A stretch of 64,000 nt of DNA from Fervidobacterium sp. UBA5837 (GCA_002432805.1 DJGV01000006.1:1-64000), one strand, 5' to 3'; shown: positions 17,348 to 26,469, numbered from the stretch's first letter. Notes: generated from the sequence alone by a model not told the origin. Made by a program: numbers and translations.

Positions 17348-17375
17348 TTGATATATTGTTTAGTTATGTTAGAAT
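17348..17375 (+). promoter_or_regulatory. Probable promoter of the flavodiiron gene
   Basis: TTGATA at 17348-17353, a 16-nt spacer and TAGAAT at 17370-17375, 45 bp before the start codon. Confidence 0.45.
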
Positions 17376-17420
17376 TTCTCTTTGGAAGCGATTATGATAT
17401 TAAGATGTGGAGGTGGGATA

Positions 17421-18614
17421 ATGGAAGTTGTTGCAAAGATAGTGGACGGAGTCTATTACGTGGGTGTAAACGACAGGGACACGCATCTTTTTGAGAATAT
17501 CTGGCCATTGACAAAAGGTGTTTCGTACAATTCTTATCTTGTTGTAGATGAGAAGACAGCCTTAATAGATACTGTAAAAGTTAGCAAGATGGGTGAATAC
17601 ATCGAGAAAATTCACCAAATACTCGATGGGAAGAAGCTTGATTATTTGATAATAAACCATATGGAGCCTGACCATTCTGGTGCGATTTCTTCCATAGTTC
17701 ATGCATTTCCTGGTGTAAAGGTTGTTGGAAATAAGAGGACACACGATTTTATAAAAGCGATGTATCACATAGACGTAGATTTCTATGAAGTGAGAGAGGG
17801 CGATGAGATAGACCTCGGCAATCGCAAATTGAAGTTTTTCTTGACGCCTATGGTTCACTGGCCAGAAACAATGATGACATACGAGATGAACGATAAGATA
17901 CTTTTCGCAGGAGATGCGTTTGGCGGTTTTGGATCTCTTGATGGCGGTATCTTCGATGATGAAGTAGATGTGAATTATTTTGAAAATGAGATCAGAAGAT
18001 ATTATTCAAATATAGTTGGGAAATTTGGGCCTATGGTTCAAAAGGCTTTACAGAAATTCAATGGAGTCGAGATCAAGATCGTCTGTTCCACGCATGGTCC
18101 TGTGTGGAGAACAAATCCGATGCATATTATCTCAGCTTACGATAGGTGGAGCAAGTATGAGTATGAAGAGGGCGTTGTCATTGCTTACGGCACTATGTAC
18201 GGAAACACGGAGAAAATGGCCGATTATGTTGCACGCGTGCTTGCAGAAGAAGGAGTTAAGAATATCAGGGTTATGAATACATCTACAACACACGAATCAT
18301 TTATAATCAACGAAATTTGGCGGTTCAAAGGTATCATTTTGGGTACATGTACGTATAACAACGGTATATTCCCGCCGATGGAGAATCTGTTAATAAATCT
18401 ATCGCACAAGGGATTGCCAAATAGGGTCTTCAGCGTTTTTGGTACGTATGGTTGGAGTGGCGGTGGGGTGAAGGGTGTTGTCGATTACATCGAGAGAAAC
18501 AAGTGGCAAATGGTTGGTGACCCTGTAGAAGTGAATTTCTCGCCACGCGAAGAAGACTTCGGACAGTTGAGAAAGCTCGCCGTTGAAATGGCAAAGGCAG
18601 TTAAATCTGAATGA
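17421..18614 (+). CDS. Flavodiiron protein (FprA-type, oxygen/NO reductase)
   Basis: A 397-residue A-type flavoprotein that reduces O2 (or NO) to protect the anaerobe. The N-terminal metallo-beta-lactamase-like domain has the diiron ligands H-x-E-x-D-H in NHMEPDHSG, the histidine in MVHWPETM, aspartate in FAGDAFGGFG and histidine in CSTHGPVWR. The C-terminal flavodoxin domain binds FMN through AYGTMYGNTEKMADYV. The ATG is set by GGAGGTGG; upstream in-frame starts give no family-like sequence. It is monocistronic with its own promoter and terminator. Confidence 0.96.
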   Translation: MEVVAKIVDGVYYVGVNDRDTHLFENIWPLTKGVSYNSYLVVDEKTALIDTVKVSKMGEYIEKIHQILDGKKLDYLIINHMEPDHSGAISSIVHAFPGVKVVGNKRTHDFIKAMYHIDVDFYEVREGDEIDLGNRKLKFFLTPMVHWPETMMTYEMNDKILFAGDAFGGFGSLDGGIFDDEVDVNYFENEIRRYYSNIVGKFGPMVQKALQKFNGVEIKIVCSTHGPVWRTNPMHIISAYDRWSKYEYEEGVVIAYGTMYGNTEKMADYVARVLAEEGVKNIRVMNTSTTHESFIINEIWRFKGIILGTCTYNNGIFPPMENLLINLSHKGLPNRVFSVFGTYGWSGGGVKGVVDYIERNKWQMVGDPVEVNFSPREEDFGQLRKLAVEMAKAVKSE

Positions 18615-18637
18615 TAAAGATAGGTACTAATTGAGAA

Positions 18638-18665
18638 TTAAAGCTCCGGGAGACCGGAGCTTTAA
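18638..18665. terminator. Bidirectional intrinsic terminator
   Basis: TTAAAGCTCCGG and CCGGAGCTTTAA form a perfect 12-bp stem with a GAGA tetraloop. It lies between the flavodiiron gene and the convergent dehydrogenase gene and can serve both. Confidence 0.85.
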
Positions 18666-18680
18666 CTTTGTAGTGGCAAT

Positions 18681-19658
18681 TTATTTGGAAAATTTACTTT
18701 TCTGTTCTGGTACCAAGTTCGGTGGTATTCTTCCTTCAAGTGCCTCTATGATATTTAGTGCCACAATCTGTGACATTTTTTCTCTTGTTTCATATGTAGC
18801 AGAGCCAATGTGCGGTAAGAGTACCACGTTGTCCAATTTCTCCAAACCTGGTGTTAGCTTTGGCTCGTTTTCGTATACATCAAACCCCGCACCAGCGATT
18901 TTACGCTCTTTCAATGCCTCATACAATGCTTGCTCGTCGATAACAGGACCTCTCGCTGTGTTTACTATGATTGCATTAGGTTTCATGCGTGCAATCTTTT
19001 CTGCATCTATCATGTGAAATGTTTCTTTCGTCAATGGTGTATGAAGCGACACGAAATCTGATGTACTTATCAATTCATCTACGCTCAAATATCTGGCTTT
19101 GAACTCACTTTCCACTTCCTGCGGAAGTCTATTTCTATTGTGGTAAACGATATTCATACCAAATCCTAGTGCCCTTCTGGCTACAGCTTGCCCAATTCTT
19201 CCCATTCCAATTATTCCAAGGGTCTTACCATATAAATCATATCCAAGCATCAATTTTGGTTTCCAACCAACGAACTTGCCATCTCTCACGAATTTATCGG
19301 ATTCCACAATTCTTCTTGCTACAGCCAAAATCAATGCGAATGCAATGTCTGCTGTTGCTTCCGTCAGTACACCTGGCGTGTGCGTTACGTAAATGCCTCT
19401 CTCTGTTGCAACTTGTACGTCGATATTATTGTAACCGACAGCATAATCGGCTATGATCTTCATTTTTTCGAGAGATTGGATGAATTGTGCGTCTATCGGA
19501 TCTCTCAGATGTGCTACCATTGCGTCCGCTTTTTTGGCCCTTTCTATCATCTCTTCTTTTGTCAGAAATTCTTCACCAGTATACACATCAAGTTCAAATT
19601 TCTCACGCAGCATCCTCAATCCAAAGTCAGGTATTTCGTAAGTTACGAAGACTCTCAC
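18681..19658 (-). CDS. D-2-hydroxyacid dehydrogenase (glycerate/hydroxypyruvate type)
   Basis: An NAD(P)-dependent dehydrogenase of about 325 residues. The nucleotide-binding motif is GIIGMGRIGQAVARRALGFGM. The catalytic arginine is in NTARGPVIDE, glutamate in GFDVYENEP and histidine in LLPHIGSAT. It interconverts 2-keto and D-2-hydroxy acids, most likely hydroxypyruvate/glyoxylate with D-glycerate/glycolate. The GTG start overlaps the stop of the amidohydrolase gene (GTGA), so the two are translationally coupled. Confidence 0.92.
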   Translation of the reverse strand: MRVFVTYEIPDFGLRMLREKFELDVYTGEEFLTKEEMIERAKKADAMVAHLRDPIDAQFIQSLEKMKIIADYAVGYNNIDVQVATERGIYVTHTPGVLTEATADIAFALILAVARRIVESDKFVRDGKFVGWKPKLMLGYDLYGKTLGIIGMGRIGQAVARRALGFGMNIVYHNRNRLPQEVESEFKARYLSVDELISTSDFVSLHTPLTKETFHMIDAEKIARMKPNAIIVNTARGPVIDEQALYEALKERKIAGAGFDVYENEPKLTPGLEKLDNVVLLPHIGSATYETREKMSQIVALNIIEALEGRIPPNLVPEQKSKFSK

Positions 19659-20815
19659 TCGTTGCCACCCCACCATTTGACTTCGTTACCCTCTATGAAC
19701 ACTTTTTCCACTCTTGCTTGCGGAAGGAATGGGTCATTGTCCCATATCGCGATATCTGCATCTTTCCCAACTTCGATTGAACCAACCATGTTGTCTATTC
19801 CCAAAATCTTGGCAGGGTTGATTGTCAGCATCTTTAAGAGGTCTTCCTTTTTTGCACCATACTTCATTGCAATTGCCGCTTGCATGTTTGCATATTCGAG
19901 TGGATTCACCGGATGATCGACCATTATTGCAGTAAGTACGCCCTTTTCGTTGAGTATACGTATGTTGTCGTAGGTTTGATCTTTCAATTCTATCTTCGTC
20001 CTGAACCCAAAGGGCCCTACAACAACTGGTACGTTATTCTCAACTAAATAATCGACAACTTTATAAGCCTCAGTACCGTGCTCTATGACCAACTTAAAAT
20101 TGAATTCTTTTGCTACCCTGATTGCCGTGACGATGTCTTGTGCTCTATGTGCATGAATCCTTGCTGGAATCTCGCCTTTCAACACAAGTTCTCCAATTTC
20201 AAGTTTCGGATCCCTGTCAAGAAATGCGCCGTCTTTTTCTATTGCTCTTCTCTTTTTCTCCATGTAATCTTGAACTTTCATGAAATAAGATCTCATAATT
20301 GCTGCGATGCCAAGTCTCGTTGATGGCAACTTGTTCATACTTCCATACACTCGCTTAGGATTTTCTCCCGTTGCCATCTTCAATCCTGCAGGTGATTTAA
20401 CTATGCAGTAATCGACGATGTTTGACTTAAATTTGACAATTGCACCCTGCCCGCCTATGACATTTGCACTTCCTGGAAGAATCATGACAGTTGTGAATCC
20501 ACCATCGAGTGCCCTCTTTATTGCTATATCGTAAGGGTTGAATGCATCTATCGCACGAACGTCTGCGGTGATTGGATCTCCTACCTCGTTCCCATCTTGA
20601 GCTGAACCAATACCCTCTTCAAACAAGGCAACGTGAGAATGTGCATCAATAAAACCAGGAAGTACGTATTTTCCAGTTGCGTCTATCACTTCGGCATTCT
20701 TTGACTTTATGTTCTTACCAACCTTTGCTATCTTTCCACCTTCGATCAGTACATCTCCGATGAAACTTTCACCTGTTACTGTAACAACAAATCCATCTTT
20801 GATCAACTTGGACAT
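19655..20815 (-). CDS. Amidohydrolase-family protein (imidazolonepropionase-like)
   Basis: A metal-dependent hydrolase of 386 residues. An N-terminal composite beta-sandwich segment is followed by the TIM-barrel metal motif GFIDAHSHV. Further ligand regions are ARIHAHRAQDI and LVIEHGTEA, and the catalytic acid region is IMVDHPVNP. The C-terminus closes with GSIEVGKDADIAIWDNDPF, standard for the superfamily. Substrate uncertain. It is the first gene of a two-gene operon with the dehydrogenase. Confidence 0.9.
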   Translation of the reverse strand: MSKLIKDGFVVTVTGESFIGDVLIEGGKIAKVGKNIKSKNAEVIDATGKYVLPGFIDAHSHVALFEEGIGSAQDGNEVGDPITADVRAIDAFNPYDIAIKRALDGGFTTVMILPGSANVIGGQGAIVKFKSNIVDYCIVKSPAGLKMATGENPKRVYGSMNKLPSTRLGIAAIMRSYFMKVQDYMEKKRRAIEKDGAFLDRDPKLEIGELVLKGEIPARIHAHRAQDIVTAIRVAKEFNFKLVIEHGTEAYKVVDYLVENNVPVVVGPFGFRTKIELKDQTYDNIRILNEKGVLTAIMVDHPVNPLEYANMQAAIAMKYGAKKEDLLKMLTINPAKILGIDNMVGSIEVGKDADIAIWDNDPFLPQARVEKVFIEGNEVKWWGGNE

Positions 20816-20946
20816 ACAGACAACCTCCCATCGTTGTGTGATGATAACTATATTGTTGATAGTGGCTATAAAAATATTATATCACAGTTGATTCGTATTG
20901 CGAACGAAAAATGCGATACTTAAATGAAACTTAATGATGATTCTTA

Positions 20947-20966
20947 ACAAAAACGTCCGTTTTTGT
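20947..20966. promoter_or_regulatory. Palindrome in the recJ promoter region
   Basis: ACAAAAACGTCCGTTTTTGT has perfect 9-bp arms with a 2-nt centre. It ends 2 bp before a TAAAAT -10 box (20969-20974) and covers the -35 region, an operator-like position. No regulator can be assigned from this window. Confidence 0.45.
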
Positions 20967-21018
20967 GGTAAAATCTTCTTAGAATATTGATTTTTTAAAA
21001 AGAAAGGTTGAGGGGCTG

Positions 21019-23988
21019 ATGAGATGGGAAATCAGAGAAGTTGATGAGAAGTTAGTTGAGCAGCTATCGAGAGAATTGGGAATCTCAAGATTGACTGCAA
21101 AATTGCTTGTTCTAAGAGGCATCTACAATGTCGAAGATGCCAGGTCTTTTTTATACCCAACCAAACAGATGTTGCGTTCTCCATTTTTGATGAAAGACAT
21201 GGACAGAGCCGTTGAGATACTCCTTGATGCAAGAGAACGTGGTGAGAAGATCGTAATTCATGGTGACTATGATGTTGATGGAATTACGGGAACTGCAGTT
21301 TTGCATACCTTCTTGTCAGACAACGGTTGGGAGGTTGATTACCATATACCAAAACGTGTTGACAATGGCTATGGTATACAGCCACAATTTGTCGAAGAAG
21401 TAGAACATAACGGTGGACGAGTCATACTGACAGTGGACTGCGGTATAACCGCATTTGATGCAGCTCAAAGAGCAAAAGAACTTGGCATGCGACTCATCAT
21501 ATCGGACCACCACCAACCTAAAGGGACTCTTCCTGTTGCGGATGCAATTGTCAATCCAAAAAGGCAAGATGATACATACCCATTCAAAGAATTTGCAGGT
21601 GTTGGAGTTGCCTACAAGCTTGTTTGCGCACTGGCAGAACGACTCAATATTCACTATTCTGTGCTCGATGATCTGCTCGATTTGGTTGCACTTGGCACTG
21701 TCGCAGACATGGTTGAGATAATTGATGAGAATAGATACATTGTCAAAGAAGGGTTGAAGAGACTCAACAATACAGCAAAGCTTGGTATTCTGCGCCTTGT
21801 ACAAAAGCTTGGTATAGGAATGATCAGTACAAGAGACATAGGCTACAGAATTGCACCAAAATTAAATGCTGCGGGAAGGCTTGACTCTCCTGATGATGCA
21901 TTCAAGCTCATAGTAACAAAGGACGATGCAAATGCTGCAGAACTTGTAGAGATACTGCTCGGTTACAATACAACAAGGCAGGGAATTGAGGCAAAGATGT
22001 ATACAGAAGCTGTTCAAATGATCGAAGCAAATAGACTAAACGAACTACCTATAGTCGTTGCTTACGGATATGGATGGCATCTAGGAGTAATGGGCATTGT
22101 TGCAACGAGATTGGTTCATTTGTACAACAAACCTGTAATGGTGATATCGATAGAAGACGGTATAGCTAGGGGCTCGGCACGAAGTGTACCAGGAGTAAAT
22201 ATCATAGATTTACTTGAAAGATTTAGGGATATATTTGAAGATTTTGGCGGACACACTATGGCTTTGGGATTCAGTTTGAAAGAAGAGAAAATACCTGATT
22301 TGTTGAGAACTATACGTGAGAAAATTAGTGATGATGATGTAAAGATGGAGCCACTTGTCGTAGTAGATGAAAAGATAACTGTTGATCAGGTAGATAACAA
22401 TATCTTAGAAGCCATCGAGATGCTTGAACCATATGGACATGGTAATCCAGAACCTGTCTTTCTCATACAAGATAGTGCGGTAGAGAGATTAAGAATATTC
22501 GGGGAATCTGGATACAACGTTAGATTGACCTTGAAAGGTAACACGAAGAGCATAGAAGGTGTTGGATTTGGCCTAAAAATATCGCCAAATGAAATGTATA
22601 CATTGCAACCGCAGTTCTTGAGGATGGATGTCGTTGGAAATTTAAGGGTCAGTGACAACGGTCCTCAGCTTAACGTGCTTGACTTAAAAGTTTATCATGT
22701 AAGCGATGATGATGTTATCGATAAGACATTCTTACACTCGTTTACAGCCAATTGGCGTCAACAGAGAGAAGAAGACTACGACTATCACAAAGTGGAAGAT
22801 GATATATTCAACAGAGCATCGAAAGTATGTGAGCTAAGTGAACTAAAGAGGCCGATATTGCTAAGATTCAGAGTGCCTCATAGGAATGCTTTCTTTTATA
22901 ATCTCATGAAGAAAGGCAGAACATTGATAATTAATCCTTCAAGTACTGAAGCTATGCATGTATACGAAAGCTTGCAAAGGCACAATATACCCGGTGTTGT
23001 GCTTGCAAATTCTCTGAATAAAGCAGCAGGAAGGCATGTGATCACAAATGCAGTCTATGCAGATAGTTTTATCAACGACTTTGAAAAATATGATTACGTT
23101 GTACTGAATGAAATTCAGTTCTTGCCTCATTTTGATGAGAATCTTTACGATAAAATCATTAAGAAATTTGGAAAGAATGCATTTTTCACAACAGTTTATT
23201 CATTCAACACAAACTTACCTGTACACGAAGTCGATGGAAAACTGGATTTTTCGATCGAAGATAAGAGAAATCAACCAAAATTGCTCAGTAATGGTGCATC
23301 CTCTTTGATTTATCTTTTTTCGTCACATAACTCGGTTGAAGTATTCTTCAATAACTATGTGAAGAAGGTCTCAACTAGAGATGTTATATTCTATTCACCA
23401 CAGCTTGCACCATTTCAAAGACTGATAATTTCAAATCTAATCAGAAAGAAAAAGGTTAAAAAGCTAGTGTCCTCAACGAACAACGATACTCTACCATCTC
23501 TATTTGGCACAGTTGAAATTAGACTATTTGATTTTCCGTACACATTCAGCGAGATCACAGATGCCGTCAGTGGCGATGGGACTATCTTGCTACAACTGAA
23601 TTATTCATCGCAAGACGTTTCAAAAAAGTATGATTCTTTGAGAAAGCTCTTTCCAAGTGAAAACGAATTAGTTCAAATCATGGAAGAGATAAATATCTAT
23701 TTACCGACAAGGATGGATGAATTTGACCAAATTGCATGGAATTACCCGATACCAAAGGGAGTTGTTAAGAGTGTTTATAGGGACTTAAATGCTATATCTG
23801 ATGGTATCATAAACCCGGTTGAACTGCGTTCTGATGCAGTAACACGTCTCAAAGAAAGAGAAATAGAACTCAACTACTTTGAAAAATACACATTACAACT
23901 TGAGGCACTTTCGGTGAAAGAAATCTATAGACTAATAATGGAGAGGTATCTATATGACTCAGACCTTACGGTACATTTTGAGAGTTGA
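21019..23988 (+). CDS. recJ: Single-stranded-DNA-specific exonuclease RecJ, long form
   Basis: A 989-residue protein. The N-terminal part is canonical RecJ: the DHH-phosphoesterase motifs HGDYDVDGITG, LTVDCGITAFDAAQ, IISDHHQP, and the DHHA1 region around SVPGVNIIDLLERFRDIFEDFGGHTMALGFS. An OB-like domain follows. RecJ is usually around 570 residues. Here a further 400 residues follow, with YDYVVLNEIQFLPHF resembling a degenerate helicase Walker B. Similar extensions occur in Firmicutes RecJ. It acts 5'-3' on ssDNA in recombination and mismatch repair. Confidence 0.93.
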   Translation: MRWEIREVDEKLVEQLSRELGISRLTAKLLVLRGIYNVEDARSFLYPTKQMLRSPFLMKDMDRAVEILLDARERGEKIVIHGDYDVDGITGTAVLHTFLSDNGWEVDYHIPKRVDNGYGIQPQFVEEVEHNGGRVILTVDCGITAFDAAQRAKELGMRLIISDHHQPKGTLPVADAIVNPKRQDDTYPFKEFAGVGVAYKLVCALAERLNIHYSVLDDLLDLVALGTVADMVEIIDENRYIVKEGLKRLNNTAKLGILRLVQKLGIGMISTRDIGYRIAPKLNAAGRLDSPDDAFKLIVTKDDANAAELVEILLGYNTTRQGIEAKMYTEAVQMIEANRLNELPIVVAYGYGWHLGVMGIVATRLVHLYNKPVMVISIEDGIARGSARSVPGVNIIDLLERFRDIFEDFGGHTMALGFSLKEEKIPDLLRTIREKISDDDVKMEPLVVVDEKITVDQVDNNILEAIEMLEPYGHGNPEPVFLIQDSAVERLRIFGESGYNVRLTLKGNTKSIEGVGFGLKISPNEMYTLQPQFLRMDVVGNLRVSDNGPQLNVLDLKVYHVSDDDVIDKTFLHSFTANWRQQREEDYDYHKVEDDIFNRASKVCELSELKRPILLRFRVPHRNAFFYNLMKKGRTLIINPSSTEAMHVYESLQRHNIPGVVLANSLNKAAGRHVITNAVYADSFINDFEKYDYVVLNEIQFLPHFDENLYDKIIKKFGKNAFFTTVYSFNTNLPVHEVDGKLDFSIEDKRNQPKLLSNGASSLIYLFSSHNSVEVFFNNYVKKVSTRDVIFYSPQLAPFQRLIISNLIRKKKVKKLVSSTNNDTLPSLFGTVEIRLFDFPYTFSEITDAVSGDGTILLQLNYSSQDVSKKYDSLRKLFPSENELVQIMEEINIYLPTRMDEFDQIAWNYPIPKGVVKSVYRDLNAISDGIINPVELRSDAVTRLKEREIELNYFEKYTLQLEALSVKEIYRLIMERYLYDSDLTVHFES

Positions 23989-24166
23989 TAATCCAGCCAA
24001 AAAATGTGAGGAATTAAGAAAGACAGGCTATTTTGCAAAATTGTTTCCAGACCCTGAAAGGCCGGAGAGAATTGTTGTCTTAACCGATAACTTTGTCGAT
24101 GGATGCGAAGAATTGGGAGGAAATATCATAGATGAGTATTATCGCGATAGATTACGGGAAAAGTAA
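23954..24166 (+). CDS. Small conserved protein of unknown function
   Basis: A 70-residue protein starting MTQTLRYILRVDNPAKKCEELRKTGYFAKLFPDPERPERIVVL. Its start lies inside the last 35 bp of recJ and its end overlaps the RuvX-like gene by 35 bp, which supports coupled translation of three genes. I do not recognise the family. The overlaps and the compact, polar sequence suggest a real protein. Confidence 0.6.
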   Translation: MTQTLRYILRVDNPAKKCEELRKTGYFAKLFPDPERPERIVVLTDNFVDGCEELGGNIIDEYYRDRLREK

Positions 24167-24797
24167 GTGTGGCTATGCAATTGGAACGATGTTCGTATCT
24201 GAAAGCGGAACAGTGAAGACATCTGATATACAAAAGAAAATGGAGAAGTTTCGAGAAATTGTACTCGGGCTACCGTTGTCCATGAGTGGCAACTATTCTA
24301 CTCAGACGTTTGAGGTGATAAAATTTGGTCTGAGTCTGCTGAAGGCAGGGAAAAACGTACTGTTCATAGATGAACGTATGACGACAAAGATGGCAAAAGT
24401 CTACGATAAAAAAGATGACGATCGATTCAGTGCTGAACAACTCTTACTGGACTATCTTCAAGCACCCGATAGGACAATCGAATTGAAAACGTCAGTTGTC
24501 TCAAAGCCACAAGAGATTTCCTGCGAGTGTGCAGCTATTGTGAATGTACCATGGGATAAGGGTTTCCATATCTCGAGAATTATCGGTTATAGCGAGGATC
24601 CATACATTGCATACACCATGTTTAAAGAAGGTGGTTTTGTCTACAGAGTATGGAACGATTTTGTACAGAATTTGACTTTGCTTGAAAAACTTCCTGACTG
24701 CGTTATAATTAACAACAGTATGAGAAATAAGCTTTCAGAGCTAAATAATGCCGGAAATTGGCAAAATATCAAGATTATAGGCCTTGATATCAAGTAA
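24132..24797 (+). CDS. YqgF/RuvX-like RNase H-fold protein
   Basis: The N-terminal 110 residues match the YqgF/RuvX fold: AIDYGKSKCGYAIG (first catalytic Asp), IVLGLPLSMSGNYSTQ (the G-L-P-x-x-x-x-G motif) and LFIDERMTTKMAKV (the D-E-R-x-T-T motif). RuvX acts in 16S rRNA processing or as a putative Holliday-junction resolvase. A C-terminal domain of about 100 residues (ECAAIVNVPWDKGFHISRIIGYSEDP) is not part of standard RuvX (about 140 residues), so this is an extended variant. Confidence 0.75.
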   Translation: MSIIAIDYGKSKCGYAIGTMFVSESGTVKTSDIQKKMEKFREIVLGLPLSMSGNYSTQTFEVIKFGLSLLKAGKNVLFIDERMTTKMAKVYDKKDDDRFSAEQLLLDYLQAPDRTIELKTSVVSKPQEISCECAAIVNVPWDKGFHISRIIGYSEDPYIAYTMFKEGGFVYRVWNDFVQNLTLLEKLPDCVIINNSMRNKLSELNNAGNWQNIKIIGLDIK

Positions 24798-24804
24798 TTG
24801 GGAG

Positions 24805-24881
24805 GTGCTCGTAGCTTAACTGGATAGAGCGTCGGACTCCGGATCCGAAGATTGCGGGTTCAAGTCCCGCCGAGCACGCCA
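24805..24881 (+). tRNA. tRNA-Arg (anticodon CCG)
   Basis: The acceptor stem GTGCTCG pairs with CGAGCAC, followed by discriminator G and an encoded CCA. The anticodon stem TCGGA/TCCGA encloses the loop CTCCGGA, with CCG at the anticodon position. The T-arm is GCGGG TTCAAGT CCCGC. All canonical arms are present at a length of 77 nt. Confidence 0.97.
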
Positions 24882-24909
24882 GAGTCTGAAACTATGCAAA
24901 ATAGTACAT

Positions 24910-24937
24910 TTGAACCATTCAAATATGGTGATATAAT
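24910..24937 (+). promoter_or_regulatory. Promoter ahead of the aminopeptidase / ATP synthase genes
   Basis: TTGAAC at 24910-24915, a 16-nt spacer and TATAAT at 24932-24937. It may serve the aminopeptidase and, because no terminator is seen after that gene, also the ATP synthase operon. Confidence 0.55.
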
Positions 24938-24974
24938 TAAATTCAGTTGAGTTGATAAAAAGGGGGAATAGATA

Positions 24975-26057
24975 GTGTCTAAACATCTTGAAGAAGTGAA
25001 AAACAAGATCTTCGAAAAGAATGTTGATGCTCTTCTGGTTTTAAATCTAGAAGGGTCGAATAAGATCACTACAAGGTATTTGTCAGGCTTCACCGGCACT
25101 TTTTCAGCATTGCTTATTACACCAAAAAGACACATAATCATCACGGACTCGAGGTACTGGGTTCAGGTTAAAGAAGAGAGCAATTTTGAGTTGGTAAAAT
25201 ACACTCCTCCAAAAACCTTCTTCGAAGTAGTAGCAGATTTAATAAGTAATTTAGAACTGAGAAGAGTAGCAATTGAAAAAGAGAGAATATCCGCAGCAAG
25301 CTTTGATTGGTTTGCAAGCAAAGTTAATTGTGAATTTGAAGATGTCTCTTCTATCATCGTAGAAGTAAGGGCAACGAAGAGTGAAGATGAGATAGAAAAG
25401 ATGAAAATAGCAGCTCAAATTGCAGAAGAAGCATTTAAAAAGATGCTTGAAATCGCAAGGCCTGGCATAAAGGAAACAGAATTAGCAGCATACATGGAGT
25501 ATCAGATAAAGTTGTTGGGAGCTGAAGACTTAGCATTTGAGACAATCCTTGCTTCAGGCTACAGAGGAGCACTACCACACGGTAAAGCATCTGAAAAAGC
25601 AGTTCAGTTGGGCGAACCAGTTGTTGTTGATTGGGGTGCAAGGTACAAGGGTTACAACAGCGATATAACCAGGGTATTTTGCATAGGTGAGCCTAGTAAC
25701 GAAGTTAAAGAAGTTTACAACATCGTCTACCTGGCTCAAAAAAAGGCTCGTGAATCAATAAAGGCTGGAATGACCGGAAAAGAAGGAGATGCAATTGCGA
25801 GAGATTACATAACTCAATGCGGATATGGTGAATACTTTGGACATACGCTTGGGCATGGGTTAGGCTTGGAAGTTCACGAGAGTCCAAGTTTGAGTTACAG
25901 ATATGAAAGGCCACTTGAAGTTGGACAAGTTGTAACTGTAGAACCGGGCGTATACCTCGAAGGAAAATTTGGAATAAGGATAGAAGACGATGTTGTTATA
26001 AGAGAAAATGGATGCGATTTGATCACGTCACTGCCAAGGGAGCTATTCGTAGTCTAA
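24975..26057 (+). CDS. M24-family aminopeptidase (Xaa-Pro type)
   Basis: A 360-residue cytoplasmic metallopeptidase that removes N-terminal residues next to proline. The N-terminal creatinase-like domain is followed by the pita-bread domain. Its metal ligands are Asp in VVDWGARY and NSDITRVF, His in GHTLGHGLGLEVHE, Glu in TVEPGVYLEG and Glu in GIRIEDDV. The GTG start follows AGGGGGA. It is four bases from the first ATP synthase gene and is probably co-transcribed. Confidence 0.93.
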   Translation: MSKHLEEVKNKIFEKNVDALLVLNLEGSNKITTRYLSGFTGTFSALLITPKRHIIITDSRYWVQVKEESNFELVKYTPPKTFFEVVADLISNLELRRVAIEKERISAASFDWFASKVNCEFEDVSSIIVEVRATKSEDEIEKMKIAAQIAEEAFKKMLEIARPGIKETELAAYMEYQIKLLGAEDLAFETILASGYRGALPHGKASEKAVQLGEPVVVDWGARYKGYNSDITRVFCIGEPSNEVKEVYNIVYLAQKKARESIKAGMTGKEGDAIARDYITQCGYGEYFGHTLGHGLGLEVHESPSLSYRYERPLEVGQVVTVEPGVYLEGKFGIRIEDDVVIRENGCDLITSLPRELFVV

Positions 26058-26061
26058 CAAG

Positions 26062-26469
26062 ATGAGTGATGACATAAGGAATACAGAAGAAAAGGATGTT
26101 CCAAAAGGCGATAAAAATGGCCAAGGGTCTAAAGAAAAAAACCGTAAAAGAAATTCCAAAAGTCCAGTTGCAAGTATAGGCAAAGACTTATCCAAACTAA
26201 ATATAATCCCGTTACTTGGCTCTGCAGTCGTCGGGAATGTACTTGTGGGTCTTGTTATAGGCATGTTTCTTGACAACATATTTGGTACCGGGAAAGTTTT
26301 TCTTATAACATTCATAATATTGGGACTAATTTCTGGATTTTACAATGGGTTTGTTTACATATTAAAAGAGGTAGAAAGGTATGATAAAGACGAAAATCAA
26401 GAAACAAAAGGAACTGGAGAACGGTCAAGAAAAGACGAAGATAAAGAGAAAGATAATATCCATAAGTAA
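26062..26469 (+). CDS. atpZ: AtpZ/AtpI-family small membrane protein
   Basis: The 135-residue protein has a highly charged N-terminus, two hydrophobic segments (IPLLGSAVVGNVLVGLVIGMFL and FLITFIILGLISGFYNGFVYIL) and a lysine/glutamate-rich tail. This matches the AtpZ type encoded at the head of many F-ATPase operons, where it assists ion handling or c-ring assembly. The tail coding region overlaps the next gene by 89 bp if that gene uses its first start. Confidence 0.78.
   Translation: MSDDIRNTEEKDVPKGDKNGQGSKEKNRKRNSKSPVASIGKDLSKLNIIPLLGSAVVGNVLVGLVIGMFLDNIFGTGKVFLITFIILGLISGFYNGFVYILKEVERYDKDENQETKGTGERSRKDEDKEKDNIHK

Noticed and set aside
17228..17494. A hydrophobic 88-codon frame before the flavodiiron gene
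   Set aside because: It has a GGAGGTG nearby but runs 74 bp into the start of a certain gene, covers that gene's promoter and matches no family.
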